A stretch of 64,000 nt of DNA from an uncultured Bacteroides sp. (GTDB lineage Bacteria; Bacteroidota; Bacteroidia; Bacteroidales; Bacteroidaceae): the NCBI GenBank assembly GCA_944321495.1, contig CALULP010000008.1, positions 87,786-151,785 of the forward strand, read 5' to 3'. Shown here piece after piece: positions 56,856-64,000 of the stretch. Position 1 is the stretch's first letter. Every line of letters starts with the position of its first letter. A program made the position numbers and the translations under genes. The notes under the pieces were generated by a model. The model ran no database searches. It saw only the letters and a list, made by a program, of their open reading frames with translations, and had not been told where the DNA came from.

Positions 56856-58115
56856 TTATTTCATGCCCAACGAGTTGATGTAGCCTTCCTGCACCACGCA
56901 GTTCTTCAGCTTGCAGGCTTCGAGCAGGTCGGTCATGGCCTGGCGGGCGGCAGCCTGGTCGGGGCGGGCGGCGCGGATTTCGGCATAGGTGGCGCGCGGC
57001 GATTCGGAGAACTTCACCACCAGCTCGTCCCAGCCTTGGGGCGGGGTGATGCCCACGAAGGAAGAGCCGTCCATCTTCTTGTAGGGCCAGAAGGTATAGC
57101 CGATGTTGTTGTCGCGCATCACTTTGCAGAAGTCGGCCTGCCACTGGTCGGTGTTGTGGCCAATCTCGCCCATGTACATGGGCAGGTTCACGCTGTCGCG
57201 GAAGTTGATGAAGCCTTGGATGGCCTCTTTCGTGGCGGGACCTCCGTAGCGGTGGCAGGTGTACATGATTTTGTCGTCGAACTTCGAGTCGGTGAAAGGC
57301 TTGAAGTTGCCGTTCCACTGCGCGCCTCCCAGCAGGATGATGTGGTTCTGGTCCACCTCGCGGATGGCAGCCACACCTTTCTTATATACACCCTCCAGCT
57401 TGGCGTTCAGCTCGTCCACATTCTCGAAGTAAGGGGCGATGGGTTCGTTCAGCAGTTCGTAGCCCAGAATGACAGGTTCGTTCTTGTAGCGGTCGGCAAT
57501 GGCGCGCCAGATGTCGCAGAACTTCTGCTGGCTGGCCTCGCTGTCGAACAGCCAGGGATAGCCGTAACTGTCGTCGATGTTGTCGCCCGTCTGTCCGCCG
57601 GGAGCGTCGTGCATGTCGAGGATGAGGAAGAGTTCCGACTCGCGGCACCATTCCACCAGGCTGTCCACCCGTGCAAAGCCGTCCTGCTGCCCGGTGATGC
57701 CCATGTAGTCCTCGTCGGTAAAGAGTTTGTAATGGAAGGGCAGGCGGATAGTATTTGCGCCCGTGCTCTTGATGAAGCGGATGTCTTCGCGCGTCACGTA
57801 GTTGTCCTTAAACTGCTTCCAGAACTCGGCGGTAAAGTCGGGACCCACCAACTGGCTGAACATCTCGTTGATGAAGTGCCCGGAGTTGGTCTTGCTGAAC
57901 CGGAACATGTACCCCTCGGGATTGAGCCAGTTGCCCAGGTTGGTACCCATGATGAACAGTTTTTCGCCATCGGGCTTGATGAGGTCCGCCCCCTGGATGG
58001 TGACGAATTTCGGAGTTTCGGCCGCCGGGCCGGCAGCGGGGCTGCCGCTGCATCCTGCCAACCCCGCCGTGAGCAAGGCGAGCGACAGACTTGTCAATGC
58101 TACTAAATGCTTCAT
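56856..58115 (-). CDS. GH5 glycosidase lipoprotein
   Basis: 419 residues from ATG 58115; the frame extends upstream but MKHLVALTSLSLALLTAGLAGC is a clear lipoprotein signal peptide (lipidated Cys in LAGC). TIM barrel with NTIRLPFHYKLF, acid/base Glu in LGYELLNEPIAPY and nucleophile Glu in PMYMGEIGHNTDQW; the HRYGG stretch precedes. GH5 members cut beta-glucans, mannans or related chains; the subfamily cannot be set by eye. Likely surface- or periplasm-anchored and acting before the GH3 enzyme. Confidence 0.92.
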   Translation of the reverse strand: MKHLVALTSLSLALLTAGLAGCSGSPAAGPAAETPKFVTIQGADLIKPDGEKLFIMGTNLGNWLNPEGYMFRFSKTNSGHFINEMFSQLVGPDFTAEFWKQFKDNYVTREDIRFIKSTGANTIRLPFHYKLFTDEDYMGITGQQDGFARVDSLVEWCRESELFLILDMHDAPGGQTGDNIDDSYGYPWLFDSEASQQKFCDIWRAIADRYKNEPVILGYELLNEPIAPYFENVDELNAKLEGVYKKGVAAIREVDQNHIILLGGAQWNGNFKPFTDSKFDDKIMYTCHRYGGPATKEAIQGFINFRDSVNLPMYMGEIGHNTDQWQADFCKVMRDNNIGYTFWPYKKMDGSSFVGITPPQGWDELVVKFSESPRATYAEIRAARPDQAAARQAMTDLLEACKLKNCVVQEGYINSLGMK

Positions 58116-58514
58116 AGTTTTAGCAAATGTTATTACAATAAAAAAAATATTTTTTGGTTGATATATGTTGATAGTGTTTGTGTAGGCTTCGCCCAAAAAG
58201 AAGAATGGACCTGTGAACGCACGCACACCCCCGCATACCCTGCGGGAACTTTCCACTTTGCCGGTAAAAGGAACGACAGCAACCAAGTATTAACCATTTA
58301 AATGTCCCGGCGAAAAGGCCTGCTGTTCCCTCGGTACATTCTTCTCCTTACAAAGATAGGAAAGATTGCGGCAGTCTGTACCCCCATCCTACCGATATAT
58401 AGATGCTGTGAATAGCATTGAAGGCATAAACAACTTATAAACAGCAGATTGTTAATATCCGGATGAAGAAAGAAAGTGGACGTCATATAGAATAAAAAGG
58501 CACGAAAAGAGGGA
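58116..58514. other. Gene-free stretch between the GH5 gene and the TCAGAC array
   Basis: AT-richer than the surroundings, with A/T runs near 58137-58160. No reading frame with family features. It probably holds the promoter and leader of the GH5 gene, but I find no clear TAnnTTTG box on the minus strand. Confidence 0.4.
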
Positions 58515-58696
58515 ATGTCAGACTTTTGTCAGACTTTATCAGACGCTATAAGACCTATGTCAGACTTTTGTCAGACTTTTCAGGGGTATTGTCAGACTTC
58601 AGCAAGACTTTGTCTGAAAATGTCTGAGGAATGTCTGAAGGATGTCTGAGAATGTCTGAGAATGTCTGAAAATGTCTGAAAATGTCTGAGAGCATC
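58515..58696. repeat. Facing arrays of TCAGAC and GTCTGA units with ~10.5-bp period
   Basis: Left arm: GTCAGA-like units starting at 58517, 58528, 58538, 58548, 58559, 58570, ~58579, 58591 and 58602. Right arm: TGTCTG at 58611, 58621, 58632, 58643, 58653, 58663, 58673 and 58683. The arms are complementary, so the whole can fold into a ~90-bp stem. It ends 10 bp after the DUF6377 gene's stop. Confidence 0.9.
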
Positions 58697-58705
58697 AGAC
58701 ACGCA

Positions 58706-60310
58706 TCAGCGTATCTCCATCACCCGCTTCTCGAAGTCCTCGCGGGCCACGGCGGCTTTGCCCTTCACCCGCGCGCGGTAATTGTAAATGGTGTTGGCGG
58801 AATAGTGCAGGAAGTCGGCTATCTGCGAACTGTCACTGATGCCCAGTCGGATGAGGGCAAAGATGCGCAACTCGGTGTTGAGCAGCTCGCCGGGACGGAG
58901 CACAATGCGCTCCTCCGGACGGAGCAAGGCGTTGAACTGCTCCACAAACCCGGGGAACAGCTGGAGGAAGGCGGAGTCGAAATTATCGTACAAATCCTTC
59001 AGCCCGGCGTCGAGCATCTCGTGCGAACGCACCATCTTCAGCAGTTCTTCCGTCTGCCCGGCGGTCACCTTCTTGTTCACCATGCGGCGGTAGGCGTCGA
59101 GGCGGTTGATGTACACCGAGCAGAGCTTCATGAAGCGGCCCACGTACTCTTCCTTGATGCGGTTGGACACGCTGAGCTGCTCGTTGGCCTGCTCCAGCCG
59201 ATGGCGCGCCGCCGAAAGGCGCTTCATCTGCCGGTAGATGTAGGCAAAGGCGCATACCAGCAGCAGTACCAGCGCGCTGATAAGCGCCAGGTACAGGCGC
59301 AGGCGGTCGTTCTGGCGGTCGCTCATCGCCTGGTGGGTCACCCCGATGAGCGACAGGATTTCCGCCGTCTGGAGGCTGCGGCTGCGGGCGTTGAAGTGGC
59401 TGAGCAGTTCCCACGAGAAACGGATGTAGCGGTAGGCGCGCTCCACGTCGCCCTCCTCGTACAGCTGCTGGGCCAGGTTCCACAGCGAGGCGTGGTCGTT
59501 GACAGCCAGGCGCAGGTCGGCCAGGGCGGAGAGGATGAGGAAGCGTTTCTGCTCCGCGCGGTTGCCCAGGTTGCGGTAGTGTTGCGAACGGAAATAGGCG
59601 AGCGACGCGTATTCAAGCGTCCCCTCCCCGGTCTGGGACAGGCGCAGGTCGTTGAACTGCAAGGCTTCTTCCGGCCGTCCCGCATCGGAAGCGCGCATCT
59701 CCCGCCGCTCCAGGTAGAGGGGAGCCGAGGGCGGCAGCACCTGCATCAGCGAGTCGTCATAGCAGGCGGCACGGCGCAGGAAACCGTCGCGGAAACCGTC
59801 GTTGATGGCATACAGGCTCATCTCCTGGTACAGGTGGCGCGCGGCGTTGAAGTAACCGGCCAGCAGGCTGTCTGCCAGCCGCGGGCGGTCTACCTGCTCC
59901 AGCAGGTGCGACGCTTCTTCGTACAGCCCTGCCGACGCCATCAGGTAGACCAGCTTCAGCCGAGTGGACTCTGCCCGGTCGCGCAGCCCCCGGCGGTTTG
60001 CCCAGCGCAGGTTGCGCCCCAGGTAGTGCACGGCAGAGTCGCACACAAACACCCGGTACTCGTTGTAGATGGCTTCGTTCAGGCGGAAGTATTCCAACGA
60101 CGCCGTGTCGGCCTCCGCCACCTGCCGCTTCAGCGCGGCGATGCGCGCCTCGCGCCGCTCCACCGAGTGCGGGTAGCGGGCGATGGCCCGGTCGAGGGCA
60201 TCAAGCAGGCTGTCCGCCGCACCGGTTGCGGCAGGGGCGGCAGCATATACCCTGCACGGGGGAAGGCAAAAACACGCCGCCAGCGAGAGCAGCAGGAAAA
60301 AGGTCTTCAT
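58706..60310 (-). CDS. Membrane-anchored regulator, DUF6377 type (TPR + HTH)
   Basis: 534 residues. N-terminal signal peptide/anchor, then helical TPR-like repeats (~30-325), a membrane segment ([21 protein letters not shown], ~333-353), a coiled-coil-like stretch ([26 protein letters not shown]) and a C-terminal LuxR-like HTH ([28 protein letters not shown]). Such proteins sense periplasmic signals and control nearby glycan genes in Bacteroidales. Here the likely targets are the GH5/GH3 genes on the same strand or the uronate genes; this is inference. Its leader holds a repeat array. Confidence 0.88.
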   Translation of the reverse strand: MKTFFLLLSLAACFCLPPCRVYAAAPAATGAADSLLDALDRAIARYPHSVERREARIAALKRQVAEADTASLEYFRLNEAIYNEYRVFVCDSAVHYLGRNLRWANRRGLRDRAESTRLKLVYLMASAGLYEEASHLLEQVDRPRLADSLLAGYFNAARHLYQEMSLYAINDGFRDGFLRRAACYDDSLMQVLPPSAPLYLERREMRASDAGRPEEALQFNDLRLSQTGEGTLEYASLAYFRSQHYRNLGNRAEQKRFLILSALADLRLAVNDHASLWNLAQQLYEEGDVERAYRYIRFSWELLSHFNARSRSLQTAEILSLIGVTHQAMSDRQNDRLRLYLALISALVLLLVCAFAYIYRQMKRLSAARHRLEQANEQLSVSNRIKEEYVGRFMKLCSVYINRLDAYRRMVNKKVTAGQTEELLKMVRSHEMLDAGLKDLYDNFDSAFLQLFPGFVEQFNALLRPEERIVLRPGELLNTELRIFALIRLGISDSSQIADFLHYSANTIYNYRARVKGKAAVAREDFEKRVMEIR

Positions 60311-60336
60311 TATTATTTTCTTTCTTCCGGTTTTAT

Positions 60337-60452
60337 GGCATAGTATCGCTACAAAATCCGCGATACTACGCTACGAAGTTAGCGATACTACGCCAGGACG
60401 GTAGCGATACTACGCGAAGTTCGCGATACGGCGCGAAGTTAACGATACGGCG
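60337..60452. repeat. GTAGCG-type palindromic array, copy 12
   Basis: GGCATAGTATCGCTAC, CGCGATACTACGCTACG, TTAGCGATACTACGCC, GGTAGCGATACTACGC, TTCGCGATACGGCGC and TTAACGATACGGCGC in tandem. It lies between the DUF6377 -7 box (minus strand) and its start codon. Confidence 0.85.
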
Positions 60453-60460
60453 CAAAGATA
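60453..60460 (-). promoter_or_regulatory. Bacteroides -7 box for the DUF6377 regulator
   Basis: Minus strand reads TATCTTTG, 142 bp before the start at 60310, with repeat array copy 12 in between. Confidence 0.5.
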
Positions 60461-60501
60461 AAGAAATTGCCGGAAGAATGCGCATAAAACGGATAGTTTG
60501 C

Positions 60502-60509
60502 TATCTTTG
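60502..60509 (+). promoter_or_regulatory. Bacteroides -7 box for the DUF5009 gene
   Basis: TATCTTTG, 30 bp before ATG 60540. Confidence 0.55.
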
Positions 60510-60539
60510 CAGCATTAACCCCCAAAATTCTTAGTCATC

Positions 60540-61736
60540 ATGGAAAATCCGACCTTACCCCAACAAGCACGGCGCATCGCCGCGGTCGACGTGTTTCGCG
60601 CGCTGACCATGTTCCTCATGCTTTTCGTCAACGACATCCCCGGGCTGCGCGACGTGCCCCACTGGCTGTTCCACGCCCGCGCGGACGAGGACATGATGGG
60701 CTTTTCAGACACCATCTTCCCCGCTTTCCTCTTCTGCATGGGCATGGCGGTGCCGCTGGCCGTGCAGGCGCGCTACCGCAAGGGCGACTCGCCGCTGCAA
60801 GTCGTAGCCCACCTGTTCTGGCGCACGCTGGCGCTCATCGTCATGGGCCTGTTCACGCTCAATGCCGGCGGCGTGGAGGGCGGACTGACCTACGAATGGT
60901 TCTCGGTGCTGATGGTCATCGGGTTCTTCCTCACCTGGGCCATCTACCCCAAGGCCACGGGCGGCCGCAGGCTGCTGTACACCGCCATGAAGGCGGCGGG
61001 CATCGCGCTGCTGCTGTTCCTCGTCATCTACCGCGACGCCCACGGCACCCCGTTCGAGACGGGCTGGTGGGGCATCCTGGGACTGATAGGATGGACGTAT
61101 GCCGTCTGCGCCGTCATCTACCTCTTTACGGGCGACAACCTGCGCCTCAACACCATCGCGTGGCTCGTGGTGGTGCTGCTGTCGGTGCTGAACCACATGC
61201 ACGAGCCTCCCTCGGGCTTTGCCTGGCAGATGCTGACGCTCTCCTTCATCCCCGGCGACTGGACGCTGCACGCCCTGGGCATGTCCGGCGTAGTGGCCAC
61301 GCTGCTGATGCAACGCTATGCCACGCCCGAACGCCCCGGACGGTTTGCCGCGATACTCTGCGCCTTGGGTGCAGTGATGCTCATCCTGGCCCTGCTGTGC
61401 CACCCGCACTGGATTATCTCGAAGATACAGGCCACGCCCACCTGGCTGTTCTACTGCCTGGCCATGTACTTCCCCCTGTTCGCCCTGTTCTACTGGCTGA
61501 CGGACACGCGGGGCAAGGCCTCGTGGTTCCGCCTCATCAAGCCCGCCGGCACCGCCACACTGACGTGCTACATCCTGCCCTACCTGTGGTACCCGCTGGA
61601 GAGCCTGCTGGGCGTGCACTACCCCGCCGCGCTCGATGCCGGCGTGCCCGGACTGCTGAAGTCGGTAGTCTTCTCGCTCGTCATCGTGCTGCTCACGGGG
61701 CTGCTGGTGAAAGGAAAAATCAAATTAAAAGTATAA
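60540..61736 (+). CDS. DUF5009 multi-spanning membrane protein (acyltransferase-like)
   Basis: 398 residues with about ten membrane helices. The start RRIAAVDVFRALTMFLMLFVNDIPGLRDVPHWLFHA and FSDTIFPAFLFCMGMAVPLAV match DUF5009, related to the human lysosomal heparan N-acetyltransferase (HGSNAT) group, which moves acetyl groups across a membrane to a sugar. RLIKPAGTATLTCYILPYLWYPLE is the conserved C-terminal part. Likely modifies or imports glycan parts; no direct evidence for the substrate. Last intact gene of the Bacteroidales part. Confidence 0.88.
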   Translation: MENPTLPQQARRIAAVDVFRALTMFLMLFVNDIPGLRDVPHWLFHARADEDMMGFSDTIFPAFLFCMGMAVPLAVQARYRKGDSPLQVVAHLFWRTLALIVMGLFTLNAGGVEGGLTYEWFSVLMVIGFFLTWAIYPKATGGRRLLYTAMKAAGIALLLFLVIYRDAHGTPFETGWWGILGLIGWTYAVCAVIYLFTGDNLRLNTIAWLVVVLLSVLNHMHEPPSGFAWQMLTLSFIPGDWTLHALGMSGVVATLLMQRYATPERPGRFAAILCALGAVMLILALLCHPHWIISKIQATPTWLFYCLAMYFPLFALFYWLTDTRGKASWFRLIKPAGTATLTCYILPYLWYPLESLLGVHYPAALDAGVPGLLKSVVFSLVIVLLTGLLVKGKIKLKV

Positions 61737-61764
61737 CATACTTGTACTTTTAATTTTGTAAAAT

Positions 61765-61825
61765 AGAGTACTTTTCCTTTCGCTGTCGCGAAGAGCGTAC
61801 TTTTCTTTTTGTTTTGACACAAAAA
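61765..61825. repeat. Fragment resembling the ends of element A
   Basis: GTACTTTTCCTTTCGCTGTCGCGAA and GCGTACTTTTCTTTTTG resemble the termini of the elements at 14323 and 33604; no internal part is present. Confidence 0.4.
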
Positions 61826-61863
61826 GACATTAGTGTCCCGTTAAAATGGGACGAGTTAAACAA

Positions 61864-62049
61864 TTAATCAAAAAGCCCCGGAATCAGGGGATCATTTAGA
61901 ACTTTGACATCATTGAAATTAGTCTTGTCGAACAGGTCACGCAAGTGGTTTTTATCTGTCAATGATATGCTGAGAATTTGCAAAACTTCATAGGTTGAAC
62001 GTTTCAACTTCATATCATGTTGGACAATAGCCACAAGACAGTACGCCGC
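61864..62049 (-). pseudogene. IS4-type transposase, C-terminal fragment cut at a sequence junction
   Basis: On the minus strand the last ~62 codons read AYCLVAIVQHDMKLKRSTYE, then VLQILSISLTDKNHLRDLFD and KTNFNDVKV...PGLFD, followed by TAA at 61864-61866. This is the C terminus of the IS4-family transposases common in Bacteroides. Agreement with the family, as I recall it, stops at about 62,045-62,050; the N-terminal ~300+ residues are missing and unrelated DNA follows. The hairpin GTCCC...GGGAC at 61835-61852 may belong to the IS end. Confidence 0.8.
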
Positions 62050-62497
62050 CAGGCATCAGAAGGACATCGCCGGAGGCGGCAGCAACAGTTCGGATCGGAA
62101 GGAAGACCGAGGATCCACATTCCCCAAGACGGGAAAGGTGGACGAGATCGGGGAGACACAGCCGGCAGAGGCTCTGGAGGAGCTGCGTCTGGTGGGTGTG
62201 AACGGCCACTTCGCCGGACGGCGCTTTGCCCTGACGGGGGCCCTCCGCCTGGGGCGGCTGCCAGACAAGAACGACCTGGTTTTCCCGGCAGACACCACCG
62301 GGGTGAGCGGCGTACACTGCGTCGTGCGCCTCACCTCCGGCGGAGCCACTCTCACCGACCTGGGCTCCTCCTTCGGCACCTTCCTCAACGGACAGAACAA
62401 GCTCCCGCCGCAGCAGCCCACCGCGCTCAAGCCCGGCGACACCTTCGCCCTGGGCTCCCAGCGGCAGACCTTCCGGCTGGAGCGGAAGAGCGGCTGA
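62050..62497 (+). CDS. FHA-domain protein, 5' end missing at the junction
   Basis: The frame is open from the junction (before 62050) to TGA at 62495-62497; a GTG at 62138 is an internal candidate start only. The FHA phosphothreonine-binding domain is clear: LVGVNGHFAGRRFALTGALRLGR, VFPADTTGVSGVHCVVRL (Ser/His binding loop) and LTDLGSSFGTFLNGQNKL, then LKPGDTFALGS. A ~25-residue linker precedes it, so a longer N terminus existed. It is followed by a Ser/Thr kinase gene, a usual partner. Codon use and style are of Clostridia, not Bacteroidales. Confidence 0.85.
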
Positions 62498-62586
62498 CGG
62501 GAAACCGGTTCGACCAGAGCGCAAAGCTCTGTGGTATCTTGAGATCGAAGAGAAACGGAAACGGCGCAGGACGCGCCGCATGCATA

Positions 62587-62593
62587 GAGAGGT
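62587..62593 (+). promoter_or_regulatory. Shine-Dalgarno site of the kinase gene
   Basis: AGAGGTG, 8 bp before ATG 62602. Purine-rich ribosome-binding sites like this are absent before the Bacteroidales genes of the window, which supports a different origin. Confidence 0.6.
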
Positions 62594-62601
62594 GACAGGA
62601 A

Positions 62602-64000
62602 ATGGAGCGCTACTGTCCATATTGTATGCACCCTGTCCAGCAGGGGAAGCCCTGCCCCAGCTGCAAATGTGATCCGGAGACTTACCATCCTGAGAGCCGC
62701 CAGCTCCCCCCGGGCACCCTACTTCAGGAGCGGTATGTCCTGGGTCGGGCCCTGGGGGCAGGAGGGTTCGGCATCACCTATCTGGGCTGGGACTTGAAAC
62801 TGGAGCGCCGGGTGGCCGTGAAGGAGTATTTCCCCACCGCGTTTCTCAAGCGGGAGAGCTCGGTGACGCTGGACGTGACCTGCTATACCGCCTCCGGCCA
62901 GGAGGCCTACACGAAGGGCAGGGAGCAGTTCCTCCGGGAGGCCAGGACAATGGCCGCATTGGAAAAGATCCCACAGATGGTTCGGGTGCTGGACTTCTTC
63001 CCGGAGCACAACACCGCCTACATTGTCATGGAGTTCCTGGAGGGGCAGACCCTGAAGGAGATCACCCAGGCCCAGGGGCCTTGCTCCGCCCAGGTGCTGC
63101 TCCCCCTGCTGGAGCCGGTGATCCGGGCCATGGAGGCCATGCACCAGGCCGGCATCATCCACCGGGACATCAGTCCGGACAATCTGATGCTTTTGAGCAA
63201 CGGCACCGTAAAACTCATGGATTTCGGCTGTGCCCGGGACATCCAGGGCGAGGCCACCATGACCGCCATGCTCAAGGAGGGCTTCGCCCCCTATGAGCAG
63301 TACAGCGGCCACGGCCAGGGGCCGTGGAGCGACCTGTATAGCCTGTGCGCCACCATCTACTACTGTCTTACCGGGAAGGTCCCCCCCAGCGCCATGAAAC
63401 GCGGGGAGCCGGATCCCCTGATCCCGCCCAGCCAGCTGGGGGCGGAGCTCACCGAACAGCAGGAGCGAGCCCTGTTGAAAGGATTGGCGGTACGGGCGGC
63501 AGATCGGTGGCAGAACATGGGGGAGCTCTATGGCGCCCTCTACGGCACCACCCTGGACGGACAGCCCTGGACGCCTCCGGAGGACTGGGAGAAGTGGAAC
63601 CCATCCAAGCCGGATCCCGACCCCGAGCCAACCCCCGAACCGAAGCCGGAAAAGAAATCCACCCTTTCTCGGGGGGCTAAGGGAGGCATCGCCGCCGCCT
63701 GCGCCGGCGTTGTCCTGGTGGCCGCCCTGGCAGCCAGCGGCCTGCTGGGAGGCGGAACGGAGCCGGTTGTCCTTCCTAACGATGACACTCCCGCTCAGTC
63801 CCAGACGGTGTTTGCAGACGGGGAGGAAGTCCCCCAGACGGAGGACTCCTCTCGTCTGGATCCCAACGCCCTGATCAAGCCAGGCGTTTCCCTGGAGGGC
63901 ACGGAGGTTCCACAAGATCAAGAACCCAACGGAGATACCGGCCAGACTCAGAATGGGGATGCGGAAACCGGCCAGGAGCCGGCCTCCCCGCCTCCATCTG
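62602..64000 (+). CDS. Ser/Thr protein kinase with N-terminal zinc ribbon (3' end outside window)
   Basis: At least 466 residues, open to the window end. Residues 1-30 hold a zinc-ribbon-like pair CPYC...CPSCKC. The kinase domain follows: LGAGGFGITYLGWD loop, Lys74 in VAVKEYFP, catalytic Asp189 in IIHRDISPDNLML, Asp207 in LMDFGCAR and APYEQYSGHG activation segment. A Pro/Glu linker leads to a membrane helix (~361-383) and an acidic extracellular part. This layout, including PYEQY, is typical of Oscillospiraceae-type kinases. It would phosphorylate Thr on targets read by the FHA protein upstream. Confidence 0.9.
   Translation, partial: MERYCPYCMHPVQQGKPCPSCKCDPETYHPESRQLPPGTLLQERYVLGRALGAGGFGITYLGWDLKLERRVAVKEYFPTAFLKRESSVTLDVTCYTASGQEAYTKGREQFLREARTMAALEKIPQMVRVLDFFPEHNTAYIVMEFLEGQTLKEITQAQGPCSAQVLLPLLEPVIRAMEAMHQAGIIHRDISPDNLMLLSNGTVKLMDFGCARDIQGEATMTAMLKEGFAPYEQYSGHGQGPWSDLYSLCATIYYCLTGKVPPSAMKRGEPDPLIPPSQLGAELTEQQERALLKGLAVRAADRWQNMGELYGALYGTTLDGQPWTPPEDWEKWNPSKPDPDPEPTPEPKPEKKSTLSRGAKGGIAAACAGVVLVAALAASGLLGGGTEPVVLPNDDTPAQSQTVFADGEEVPQTEDSSRLDPNALIKPGVSLEGTEVPQDQEPNGDTGQTQNGDAETGQEPASPPPS

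Noticed and set aside
58515-58696. CRISPR array
   Set aside because: Units are ~10 bp, directly adjacent, with no unique spacers, and switch orientation in the middle.
62017-62595. 192-codon plus-strand frame at the junction
   Set aside because: Arg/Gly-rich shadow crossing the junction and the FHA gene in the wrong frame.

Overview
The first ~62.0 kb comes from a bacterium of the Bacteroidales (Bacteroidaceae-like). Evidence for this: many genes are preceded by the Bacteroides-type -7 box TAnnTTTG (one has a clear TTTG partner 19 bp upstream) and lack Shine-Dalgarno sequences. The gene content also fits: SusB-like GH97, short NusA, rnc/fabF/acpP block, DUF5686, DUF2851, DUF6377, WbqC, anaerobic-type Ser sulfatase and large S26 signal peptidases. 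Third codon positions are strongly G/C, richer than the gut Bacteroides I know. The last ~1.95 kb (from about 62,050) differs: a 5'-truncated FHA-domain gene and a Ser/Thr kinase gene with a real Shine-Dalgarno site, of Clostridia/Oscillospiraceae type. The join falls inside a truncated IS4-type transposase and inside the FHA gene, so a chimeric contig is the likeliest explanation.

Layout. 1-2.7 kb: end of a GH3 glycosidase and a GH97 alpha-glucosidase. 3.0-7.9 kb: rimP-nusA-infB translation/transcription operon. 8.1-13.8 kb: cvpA and the SUF Fe-S cluster genes sufB-C-D-S. 13.9-17.7 kb: small DUF486 and YbjQ proteins, a viroplasmin-type RNase H, and an MsbA-like ABC transporter on the minus strand. 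18-24.6 kb: an acetyltransferase-like gene and then a compact fatty-acid/polyketide-like operon (ketosynthase, carrier protein, two hotdog dehydratases, FAD desaturase/saturase-like enzyme, ketoreductase, thioesterase) whose product I cannot name. 24.7-30 kb: DUF5686 outer-membrane protein, CDP-alcohol phosphatidyltransferase, pdxB, purN. 30.2-33.6 kb: acpP-fabF-rnc, with pfkA overlapping rnc tail to tail. 34-42.7 kb: GH3-auxin-type adenylating enzyme, lipoprotein sulfatase, DUF2851, then dapB-lepB-lepB2-wbqC, in which the second signal peptidase homologue has lost both catalytic residues. 43-60.3 kb: a uronic-acid glycan degradation region (two GH2 enzymes, a lyase-GH88 fusion, an SDR mannonate oxidoreductase, uxuA, a beta-barrel protein, GH3, a GH5 lipoprotein and a membrane regulator of DUF6377 type) with no SusC/SusD pair. 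60.5-61.7 kb: DUF5009 membrane acyltransferase-like protein.

The most unusual feature is the intergenic DNA. One palindromic repeat family (core GTAGCG-N6-CGCTAC) forms twelve arrays in 62 kb. One array is translated inside a GH2 gene, one supplies a stop codon, and four lie between a predicted promoter and the start codon. Several other families, unrelated in sequence, share the same design of short 7-11 bp units arranged as facing arms. The clearest is a TCAGAC/GTCTGA array with about one unit per helical turn at 58.5-58.7 kb.

How the genes may work together: the 43-53 kb enzymes would cut a uronate-containing glycan, remove the unsaturated uronyl end and feed D-mannonate/fructuronate metabolism. 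The 19-24.6 kb operon would extend, reduce, dehydrate and oxidise or isomerise a carrier-bound acyl chain, which is then released or transferred.
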